A DNA stretch of 12,151 nucleotides from Pinguiococcus pyrenoidosus. Taxonomy: Eukaryota > Sar > Pinguiophyceae > Pinguiochrysidales > Pinguiochrysidaceae. The notes below the pieces were generated by a model, which made no database searches, was not told where the DNA came from, and saw only the letters and a program-made list of their open reading frames with translations. Both the position numbers and the translations under genes were made by a program. The first letter of the stretch is position 1. Each line of letters begins with the position of its first letter. This document shows positions 1 to 8,700 of this stretch, one piece after another. The stretch covers positions 1 to 12,151 of the forward strand of contig JAAMXY010001342.1 in NCBI GenBank assembly GCA_019677205.1. Reading direction: 5' to 3'.

Positions 1-642
1 ACGGGCGAGATCGTGCTGGGAGATGAGTTCGACGAGAACGACGACGACTTCGCCTGCCCGTTTTTGACGCTGCACAGCACCATCGGTGGCTTCCTCACTG
101 CCGGCCAGGAGGCGGCCATTGTGGTCGAAGGCTTCTTCACCAACGAGGGCACTTACGAGCTGAGCGTGCTGTGCCCGTCGCGCTCCTCGGATCCCCCGTC
201 GCCTCAGCCGTCGCAAGAACTGTCCAACGAGCCGTCGCCCGACTTCGGCGGTCCTATCCGGTCGTTCGCCGCCGGCGTCCTTGCGTGCGACACCTCCGTG
301 GTCGGAAACACCACCGGTCTGCTGGATCTAACCGGAAATCCCTCCGGCGATCAGATCTGGTACTTCACCGCAGATGTGGCCGGAAACTACTCCGCCACGA
401 CCTGCAGCCCGCTCACCACGTACGACACGCTCCTCCGAGCTTTCGTCGTGGAGTCGTACGATCCGATCACCATGGAGATCGTCCTCGGAGACGAGCTGGG
501 CGAGAACGACGACCAGGGTTCCTTTTGCCCCTTCTCTTCGCTGACAAGCGAGCTCGGGGGGCCGCTGGAAGTCGGCGAGTATGCCATCCTTGTCGAGGGC
601 TTCTTTGACAGCGAGGGTTTCTACGAGCTCTTCCTGACGTGC
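1..642 (+). repeat. Protein-level tandem module, two copies (about 1-174 and 469-642)
   Basis: The protein segment with EIVLGDE, ENDD, CPF, VEGFF and YEL..C appears at residues 3-58 and again at 159-214, about 156 codons apart. Spacing and cysteines are conserved but many residues differ, so this is an old internal duplication rather than a recent DNA repeat. More copies probably lie upstream of the window. Confidence 0.75.
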
Positions 643-948
643 CCGGACACCTTGGACTTTTCGAGGCCGCCTACCGCTGAGCCTTCCGTGTCGGCCGCAC
701 CGACGGTCTTTGGCCTGTGCGCCGTTGGAATCCTCAACGAGGAGGAGTCCGTCTGCTGCGCGGCCTCCTGCGGAACGTGCGGCGGATGCGGATGCGAACT
801 GTTGGGCGACGGTGTCTACTCCGGGCCGGACTACTGCTGTCCGTCCGCCATTGCGGAGAACGGCGTCGACTGCACGCTGTCGTCGGATGTCGGATGCCTC
901 CTCGGGCCGTATGTGCCAGGAGGCTTCGGCTCCAAGTGCAACGTGTAG
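1..948 (+). CDS. Cys-rich repeat protein, probably secreted or surface-exposed (5' partial)
   Basis: The frame is open from the first base, so the start lies outside the window; 315 residues are visible and the stop is TAG at 946-948. Residues 1-58 and 156-214 are two copies of one module (EIVLGDE..ENDD..C-P-F..., then VEGFF..EG.YEL...C). The second copy is preceded by a fuller half at 96-155 (CD.S..G.T.GLLDLTG, GDQIWYF.AD..G.Y, TYDTLLR), which resembles PPC-type beta-sandwich repeats of extracellular proteins. Residues 61-85 and 217-238 are Pro/Ser-rich linkers. The C-terminal domain (240-313) is packed with cysteine: C240, CC252-253, C257, C260, C263, C265, CC279-280, C291, C299, C313, including SCGTCGGCGC. 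I associate this pattern with algal and other protist genomes. No membrane segment is visible in this part. Many cysteines, the modular repeats and the absence of charged catalytic motifs suggest a disulfide-stabilised wall or extracellular protein; the function is unknown. The coding frame is confident and the location is inferred. Confidence 0.8.
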   Translation, partial: TGEIVLGDEFDENDDDFACPFLTLHSTIGGFLTAGQEAAIVVEGFFTNEGTYELSVLCPSRSSDPPSPQPSQELSNEPSPDFGGPIRSFAAGVLACDTSVVGNTTGLLDLTGNPSGDQIWYFTADVAGNYSATTCSPLTTYDTLLRAFVVESYDPITMEIVLGDELGENDDQGSFCPFSSLTSELGGPLEVGEYAILVEGFFDSEGFYELFLTCPDTLDFSRPPTAEPSVSAAPTVFGLCAVGILNEEESVCCAASCGTCGGCGCELLGDGVYSGPDYCCPSAIAENGVDCTLSSDVGCLLGPYVPGGFGSKCNV

Positions 949-1333
949 AACAGCTACCAAGCAGATCGCACAAGTCACGTTACGTCCCCTAAGTCCCACG
1001 CCTTCCTCAAGGTTGACGGAAGCAAGCTACTAAACCCGCTGCTATCTTTCACAAGTGACTTTTTTGTCTCGCGACCTTGTCCTCGATCCTTCAGCCGCCT
1101 CGCAACAACCTCGGATAGTGCAGTGGGAAGTGATCTCAAAGCACCAGTCCCTCGTTCCCCTCCAAGAGAAGCGGGGGATTACCAAAGCCTGCAAACTCTG
1201 CAAACCCTGCAAAACCTGCAAACCCATCATTGCGCTGAACAACAACACACCAAGTCGCTAAACAACTTGTTCCCGCTAGCACCATGTCATCATGATTCGT
1301 CTGGTGAGATCTGCGCAGCCTCCAGAAGGTCGT
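949..1333. other. Convergent 3' intergenic region
   Basis: These 385 bases lie between the stop of the Cys-rich gene (+) and the stop of the methyltransferase gene (-). Frames here are short and have unremarkable protein sequence. The stretch should hold both 3' UTRs. I see no AATAAA near either stop, and the only clear structure is the 9-bp repeat at 1189-1224. Confidence 0.6.
1189..1224 (+). repeat. 9-bp tandem repeat, four units
   Basis: Four consecutive units read CTGCAAACT, CTGCAAACC, CTGCAAAAC and CTGCAAACC. It is a small minisatellite inside the convergent intergenic region. Its unit length is a multiple of three, so it gives repetitive peptides in the frames that cross it, which should not be mistaken for coding. 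Confidence 0.85.
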
Positions 1334-2269
1334 CTATTTGCCCGGTTCCGAATCTAGATCGACGGCAGAGAGTACGCTTCGTAAGCTTGTGCTGTGATTC
1401 CTTCGAAGGGAAGGAGCGAAACCTCCGACAAAACCAGGAAGACATCTCGTTTCCCGAAAGCGTCACGGAGACGCAAGAGACAACTCACCTTGCGCCTTCC
1501 TTCGGCCGGAAGCAGAAGATGTAGATGCCATCTTCCAACTGCACCAGCTCCCTTTGGATCCCAAAGTCCGTCAGCTCTTCACATCCTGCCCTCATCGGCC
1601 CTCTTCGTCACACCAACCTGTTGTACAACGTGTCCATGAGCGCGAAGAAGCGCTGCTCCCAAGGAAAGCGGTGGATGTAGGCGAAGTACACGTCCGTCTG
1701 AGGCGTCCCGAGCTTGCGGAAAGTCTGCAGAAGAGGAAAGTGCGCCTCCTTGGCGTACACCAAGTCGGACCCGAAGATGGCGCGATACTCGCGCTCGGAC
1801 GCCACATCCTCTCCCCAGCACAGCTCGAAGCAGCGGCTGTTTTGCCGCAGCTCCTCGGTCAAATTGCTCCGAAAATTCGCCTGGAGCACCTCCACCACGT
1901 AGTCCACGTCGGTGAGGTCCACGTGAGCGCCGCTGAGGGCCAACGCGCAGCCCACGAGGCCCGTGCCGCTGCCAACCTTGGCCAAAGAGGAGGTTTGCGT
2001 CAGATTTCCCACATCCTCTCGCCATGAAATCGTCAGCAGAGGCTTCGCTCCACCTCTAACACAGCGTTCCCACGTAGTTGCGCGCGTAACTCCTCTTGCT
2101 GCGCGAGAAAAGCGGTGAACACCCGCGCGCATTTGGTGGCGCCGCCCTGCACGCGGATGCTGTGCTCCAAGAAGGGCACCGCCACCTCCCCGACGTCCAC
2201 CTCGATGTCGCTGTTGTCGGGGTCCACATTGACCGGCTCGGGGGCCTTCGAGAAGTCGGGAAGATCCAT
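1334..2269 (-). CDS. METTL21-type (Methyltransf_16) protein-lysine methyltransferase, spliced
   Basis: Probable S-adenosylmethionine-dependent methyltransferase of the METTL21/FAM86 group, whose characterised members methylate lysines in chaperones, elongation factors and similar proteins. Model: exon 1 2269-2054, exon 2 1976-1618, exon 3 1551-1489, exon 4 1400-1334, giving 234 aa. If the last intron is not removed, exon 3 runs to TGA at 1487-1485 and the protein has 213 aa. Phases agree at every junction. Seen: VLEVGSGTGLVG at 70-81 (SAM motif I), D95 after strand 2, CWGED at 125-129, and the family's DxxY motif as D143-LV-Y146. FPWEQRFFALMDTLY (176-190) and LEDGIYIFCF (197-206) match the last strands. 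The start ATG at 2269 has A at -3 and G at +4. The usual N-terminal GxxxW region reads GGATKCARVF, without the tryptophan. The substrate cannot be told. Family assignment is strong; the last exon is uncertain. Confidence 0.82.
1401..1488 (-). other. Possible intron 3 of the methyltransferase gene (88 nt)
   Basis: The donor is a textbook AAG|GTGAGT at 1489/1488. The acceptor follows a pyrimidine-rich run ending TTCGAAG at 1401. The donor sits directly on a stop codon in the unspliced frame (AGG TGA), so removal or retention decides which of two C-termini is made. Confidence 0.5.
1552..1617 (-). other. Intron 2 of the methyltransferase gene (66 nt)
   Basis: Donor AACAG|GTTGGT, acceptor CCAAAG at 1552, phase 2, with a CTGAC branch-like element about 18 nt before the acceptor. 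Splicing replaces a premature NRLV-stop with RELVQLEDGIYIFCF, which fits the family's C-terminal strands. Confidence 0.75.
1977..2053 (-). other. Intron 1 of the methyltransferase gene (77 nt)
   Basis: Donor TTAGAG|GTGGAG, acceptor TTTGGCCAAG at 1977, phase 0, with an AATCTGACG branch-like element about 25 nt upstream and a CCTCCTCTTT tract. Joining gives AVLE|VGSGTGLVG, the complete SAM motif I, which neither frame contains alone. Confidence 0.88.
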
Positions 2270-2731
2270 GCTTTCTGCGGCGTTCGGCCCCTTGAAAGCG
2301 CTGTCAGCTGATGGTTCACGGAGGTCATGAGAGCACCGCGGAATTCGCTGACCCGCTTATACCTGCAGACAGCGCGCCACACGGGATGGATGGAAAGTGC
2401 CGACTCCTCTGCTGCCTTCCGCGCCGTGCTGCGCTGTATGTGGTGAGCGTGGGGGTGGGGTGGCGATCCTGGATCGGGGGATACAGCAGCTAGAAGTCGT
2501 GCCTTTTTGGGGGGCCGGCAGGGAGAAGCAGATCATCCAAGTCCCACAGTTGGTGGGTCTCTTCCAGAAGCATCTCGGCCATCCTACCCGCGGTGCCAAA
2601 ATCGACTCTGCCGCTGTGGCACTCCGGAATCCTTGTACCTACACCTACACAAGCTTTGCAGTAGTTCTGCAACTACTGACCATCTGTATGAATGGTTTCT
2701 TCCGTGCGATTCTTCTGTGCAAAACGAGAGT
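2270..2731. other. Intergenic region between two minus-strand genes
   Basis: These 462 bases should contain the ferlin 3' UTR (high-coordinate side) and the promoter and leader of the methyltransferase gene (low-coordinate side). A hairpin lies at 2659-2678. A 30-codon minus-strand ORF at 2490-2582 starts in good context (ATG with A at -3, G at +4) but has no recognisable homology. I see no clear TATA box and nothing else I can support. Confidence 0.5.
2659..2678. repeat. Perfect 8-bp inverted repeat (hairpin), loop CTGC
   Basis: CAGTAGTT and AACTACTG flank the loop CTGC. It begins 54 nt downstream of the ferlin stop codon, so in the ferlin mRNA it would fold as a compact stem-loop in the 3' UTR. 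A role in 3'-end formation or stability is possible but only inferred. Confidence 0.55.
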
Positions 2732-5700
2732 CTATCCTCCGACAAAAAGGGCGATGAAGAGGTTCAACACGGGCTGACAGAAAATCATGAGCACGGCGAA
2801 GCCCAGCACGAGGATGCAGCACAGGATCTTGCACATGAGGCTCGGGCCGCAAAGCTGGTACATCATGTAGAAAGGGTTGAGCGAGAACTGCAGCCTTCCG
2901 ACGGGGGGCGGCAGGTACGGATTCACATTGGGCTCGCTGCGGCCCGTCCCCGCCGGGTATCCCACCGCCTGCGCTTTGGGCCAGATCTCGATGGAGAGCC
3001 ACACGTTGCCCATCGGGCGGGACTTGCCGGTATTGTGATCGTAGCGCTCGAGCTGGAACTTGCGCGAATCCGGCGGATCCTCGTCGTAGCCCAGCATGGC
3101 CTTGGCGGAGCTCAGCAACGCCTGAAACGCCGCTTTCTCCTCTTCCTCGTCTTCCTCGTCCCAGTCGTCTTCGTCTGCCGGTTGATCGGCGATGTCCTGC
3201 GCCTCCACATCGTCAGGGAGGTCTGCCAACTCCAACGACGCCGCTTCCTCGTCGTCTCGCAGCCGCAGGCGACTGCGCAGCGTTGGTTCCAATGCGGCGT
3301 CGTTGACGTCGATACCGTGCTCCGAATCCAGGCTCTCCTGGCGCTTCCGCTTTTGGCGCAGCTGCTGGGCCTTGGCGGCCATGCGCTCCGCGTTGTCGTC
3401 GTACAACTTGATGACGCGGTCCTTGCTGCGGTAGGCCCTCTCGAAGGCCACGCCCAGGTCCAGCACCATGTCGGCCATCATGTCGTTCCACTTGAGCACG
3501 TCGCGGTCCCACAGCTGGAAGTAAAGGAAGGGGAACTTGGTGGTGTGCGCGCCGTGGCCCAGCTGCACCGGGAACTTCAGGCGCCAGTTGAACGAGCCCC
3601 GGCCCTTCTTGGCGCGCCAGTGGGTGTCGGTCTCTTGTACGTCGCAGCCCTCGACCCAGAGCTTGCAGTACATGTCCGTCATGTTCTGCCCGCCCAGCGT
3701 ATCCGCCGGCGGCACCTTGCTCAGCTTCCACACCACCACGCGCACCTCGAAGTCCTGCCTCGGCGGCAGCGCCACGTCGTCAGGGGGGTACGCCAGGGCC
3801 TCGTGGGGATGCAGAAGGTCCAGCCAGCACTCCAGTTGCCCCTGCGGCTGCTTGCTGGTCGGCACCATGAGCGGGCGGTACTCCAGCGGCTTGGTCGCCC
3901 AGCGCACGCGACCCGGCTCGTCGCTTTGATTGCGTCTGCCGCAGCGCTGCCACCGCGAATCGAACAAGCGGTCCTCGAGGTCAAAGCGCGTCTCTCCGAT
4001 GACGTCGTCATAGCCGAAGTTATCCTTGTCCAGACACGTCACCAGCAGCGTACCGGCGCCGGGGAGCTCGCAGGTGAGCTCGTAGCAGCGGTAGAAGTCC
4101 GCGTCGATGGTGTCTTCGATGGCATGCTCGCGCTCGTCTACCACTTGCTTGCCCAGCTGGATGCGCAGGTAGGGGTCCGACTTGCCCGGCCGGCCCAGCC
4201 ACTCCTGGTCCTTGGCCTCCAGGTCCATGGCGCGCAGCACGTACAGGCGCAAGGTGTACAACTGCGGCTGCATGAGCTGGCGCAGCACGGCCGGAGGCAG
4301 CAAGTCTGGGATGCGGCGACGTTGCTCGTCGTGGTCGTTGTGGCCGTCGCGGTCGTCCTCCACAGCCACGATGCGCACCCAGCCCTTGAGCTCCCCGACC
4401 ACCTTGCGACGCTGGCGATGACCCCGATACAAGCAAAAGGTCTCGAAGGGCCGGACGGGGTACTTGGCTTCCCATGTGCGCTCCTCCGACAGAATGTCGC
4501 GGTCGCGGAGATACGGCTTGGGGTCCTCCAGCTCGTCACCCAACGGGTTCACCAGCGCCTCCAGTTGGCTGCGCGCCTGCAGCCGCTGCGTGCGCTCCGC
4601 CTCCTGCTTGTCGAGCAGGTGAGGCAATGGCAGGTGGAGCATGGCGCCGAAGACGCCCGCCCCAGTGTCGCGCTGCGGCTTCGTCTCTGCGAGGATGGTC
4701 TTGAGCGATTCGTCCACGTCGAGATACACCAACTTGTCATCCCGGACGTCGACCGGCTCTTCGACGCAGCTGAAGCTCATCTCGTCGTCGCCCAGGAACT
4801 TGGATTCGTGGAAGGGCAACGAGGCGCCCGGCGGATCCGAGAGCTTCACCTCGGCCCAGCCCTCGTCTCTCTCCTCTTCGTCCTTGCTGCCGTCATCCTC
4901 TCTGGAGCGATCAGCATCCTCGTCGTCGTGCCCGTGATGGGGCTTCAGGATTCTGGTTCCCAATCCGCCTTGCTTGCCTTGGACGTTTTCTGCATCCTGC
5001 TGTACTGGAAACGCGTCGCTTGGTTCATCGCGCAACACCTTGATCATGTTGGGCGGCTCGTAGTCCGCGGTCCACGGCGCGCGCTTGTGCAGCTGGACGG
5101 CGCAAGAGCCGACGAGGGGCGTCTGGAAGCCGCCCATGCGCATGTCGTGCGCCTTGAGCTTGATGGCCCCCAGGAACAGCGGGTCATCTGACAGCGTGAC
5201 GTTCATGCGCAGCATCTCCAGCAAGTTCGCATTGTCGCCAGATGGCTTCCTGGATGCCTCCGTCCTGGCGGAATACTTGCGACCGTCCGGGCTCTCATAC
5301 TCCACCTGCAGATACGGGCACTGCACCGCTTGTAGCAAGTACGGCGCCATGCTGCGGAAGCCCAGCGCGAACACCTCCAGCACGGCGCGTCGAGTCTTGG
5401 GCACGATGCTTGGCGGCGGCGCCACGACGAAGGCCGGCGTGTTCTTGATGATGACTTGCACCTTGGCGAGCACTTCGCCCCCGTAGTCGCCGGGACTCTC
5501 TCGGAACAGCGGCGTCCAGTCGTCGCTGGTGGCTTTGGGCACCCGATGCGGTGCAGCGTTCACCTCCTCGGCCGACAGGACCTCAGCGTCCGCGAGGCTG
5601 AGGAAGCACTTGGCGCAGTACTCTTTCAGGTCCAGCATCGACGCCTGCGTGGTGGCGTCGCGAAGCGAGTCCAGGTCGTACAGCTGCAGGCGCACCATGT

Positions 5701-8700
5701 CGTTGTAGGCCAGGTTGGGGCAGAAGTCCGAGTGGAAGTCGAAGCTCTCGAAGAAGTGCGGATCGAAGCATTTGCGCTTCACCCGCGTGGCCTTCTTCAC
5801 GCCCTTCCAGCACACCTCGAAGAACGGATCGGTACCGCCGTCCGCGTCGCTGGCCTCCAAGTTGCGCGCGGCGTACACATGGACGCGGATGACGCACGGC
5901 CGTCTCTCCTTGAAGAGCCGTTCCGGATTCTGCCGCCAAGGCGACGCGGCCTCTCCCTCGCTCTGCCGCAACACGTCGTCGGTACCGATGCCCAGCTGTA
6001 CCAGGAGAGCGCCAGGAAACACGTCGTGCCCAAGGTCGTCGATGTGCTTGTCCTCTTGTAGGATCAACCATCTGGGCCCGGTGCCAACGCCCTGGGCCAC
6101 CAACTCCGTGGTGCGGAGCCTGGCGAAGCAGATGGGCACCCAGGGCAGGGAAGAGCCGTAGGGCGGCTCTCTCAAGAGGTACACGAAGGTGTCTGCGAGA
6201 GACGCGTCGTCCACGGGTAGCTGCATGTCGTTCAGCTCCAGCTTCTGCGCCCACGTGGCCGACTGCTCCTGTATCTCTCTCGGCTCGGTCGTGGCGCTGA
6301 CGTTCCCAACGCTCACCTGCACCTTGTATCGATTGCGCAAGCGACGCTGCGGAAGCCCCGTGCCCATGAGCACCACGGCGCGCATGCTGAGCATGCGGGT
6401 GGGCACTCGCTCCAGGCGCCGCTCTGCTACGCTTCTCGAGCGCGGTAGCTTCACGCGGCCTTTGGTGCTGCGCAAGAAGTCGGCATAGTCACGATACAGC
6501 TCGCCAGTGCGGCGGTCTTTGGGTGGTAGGTCGGGCACCACCGCCAGCGACATCAACAGGCGACCCAGGTACTGCGGTGCCGAGCGCCACTGCCGCACAT
6601 ACTTGAGACGCTCGTTCGAAGCCGTCGGGAGGTGCGGCGTGAGGCGGAACGCGGCGGAGGCGGGTCCGTAGAGGTTCTGCCAAAAGAGTCCGGTGTCTTT
6701 GGCGGACTTCACCAGCGTGAAGTCCTTGGTGAACTCGGCGACAGTCTCGTCCCTGCGGAAGGCGTTGTAGTCCATGAGCGCCATCTTGATGCGCGACTGG
6801 AACGACGGCTCTGTCACCTGCAGCCACAGCTGGACGCGCCACTCCGGGTTGAGCGAGTTCCTGGCGCCGCTGCGCGTCTTCACCTTGGTCTTGAGTGGCT
6901 TCTCGATACCACCAAAGTCCATCTGCACGTAGGCGTCGATCTTGCCGTCGCTGGAGAACGGCATGACGCCCTGCTCCATGTTGGGAAGATACTCCGCACG
7001 ATAAATCGTAGCGACGAGGTACGAAGTCTTGCACTCGATGATGGGCGGCAGCGTGAATCCGCGCGGATCCTCCAACGCCGCGTCCAACGCTTCCAGCCTC
7101 TCCTTCTCCTCGTCGTGAACGACGATCTTGTCGCCCGGTCCCGCGATGGCGGCGCTCAGCAGGATGTAGCCCTGGATGCCCACGTCGGTAGGATCGGCGT
7201 CGTCGATGAGCGCCAGCCACGTGCGGTGCAATTCGTGGTGCGGCTGGAAGTAGATGTAGGTGGCGTCGAGCTGCACCGAGCCGATCACGTCGTCGGTACC
7301 CGGTAGCAAGTCACGGTCGTAGACCTTGATGCTCAGCACGGCGTCCTCCATCTCCTGCCGACTGACGTCTCGAAAGTTGAAGATGAAGCGCTCGTCGAAC
7401 ACCGGGTCCAGCGCCTCCGGCACCACGCGCGTGGCGGCGCGGCGACCCAAGATGCTCACCTTCACCACGGGGTCCGAGCAGCCGGACAGGTCCTCCGCCT
7501 TCAGGCTCTTGCAGCGGATGATGTGCACGTGGACCTGATAGTCGCCAGAGCGCATCTCCATGTTGCTGAGCTGCGCCTCCAGCTCCTGGCGCGCTTTGGC
7601 GCGCACGGCGGCTTGCGACTCCCTCTCCTCGATGCCCAGCTTGACTTCCGGATGGTCGTCCGGGTCGACGCCGGCCGCGTCGTCAAGCTCGTCGTCGGAG
7701 TCTCCGAGGAGCCCCAAGGACGCCATGACTAGGCGAGTGCCGCTGCGCTCCTTGAGAGCGAAGCGCTGCGCAGCGGCGGTATCAAACTTCCAAGTCATGG
7801 CCGCGCGGAGGTATCCTCGATACACGTCGTCCTGCTCCCCGCGCTGGTTGCGCAGCGCGTGGTCCTTGAGACGAGCCGTGGCGTCCGCGTCGCCGTACGC
7901 GTAGTTCTGCAGGTTCACCACGACCTTTCCCAAGAAGTCGTCGGCCTTGTAGGCATCCTGGTCCCACAGCACCAGCTCGATCGCCTTGCTCACGTCCTTC
8001 ACGTCCAGCGCAAGGCGCTCGTTCCAGACAGGACGGCACGTGCGGCGCTTCACGCGCGATCGCCACACCTCGCGGCCCTCCACCGTGGCGATCACGTAGG
8101 GGTCTCCTGGCATCGCCTGGCCGTAAAAGCCCACGTCCGTCTGGGGCAGGTCGTAGGCGCCCAGGATTGCGATACGGAAGTGGTTGGGTCCCACATCCCG
8201 CAGCGACGCCTCCTCGGCCTCGAGAAACTTCTTCTCCTCTTCCGACAGCGTCATGTCCGCTACGTTGATGTCGTGGTCGAGCGTCTCACCGTCCTCCTTG
8301 TCGCGGAATCTTAAGCGGAGCTCCACACTGGCAGCGGCGGTACCAGCGGCGTTGCTGAGGGACTTCCAGGCGTGGTAGGAGGAGCCATCCCAAGGCACGT
8401 CTCTCGTGAGGTTGACGAGACAGGAGCCCAAGGGTACGTGGCTAACCAGCAACTTGCGTTCGTAGAGGGTCAGGCGTAGCTGCGGCAGACTCTCCTGGTG
8501 GCCCAGGTAGTAGTGGTCGCCGATCAGGAAGCTCGCCGACCATTCCAGAACGCCAGCAGCGGCGGCGACGCTCTCGGTGCGAAACGTCTCGCGGGGAATG
8601 TCGCGGCCTGTCAAACCCACCAAGGTGGCCTCGGCGAACACCTCGTCGGCGCTGGCGACATCCCTGGCTCCCAGCAGCTCCAGCTCCAGCAGCTTCTGCT

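Noticed and set aside
328-999. Minus-strand open frame of 223 codons
   Set aside because: Antisense to the Cys-rich repeat gene, whose repeats and cysteine spacing prove the plus frame.
1554-2027. Plus-strand open frame of 157 codons
   Set aside because: Antisense to methyltransferase exon 2, which carries the DxxY and motif I sequence.
1608-2269. Two separate short genes on the minus strand
   Set aside because: A phase-0 GT-AG intron joins them into one methyltransferase with an intact SAM motif.
2507-5191. Plus-strand open frame of 894 codons
   Set aside because: It is wholly antisense to the ferlin apart from its first part, and its product is a low-complexity Leu/Val/Arg/His/Gln mixture. 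Long antisense frames arise from GC-biased codons in the real gene.
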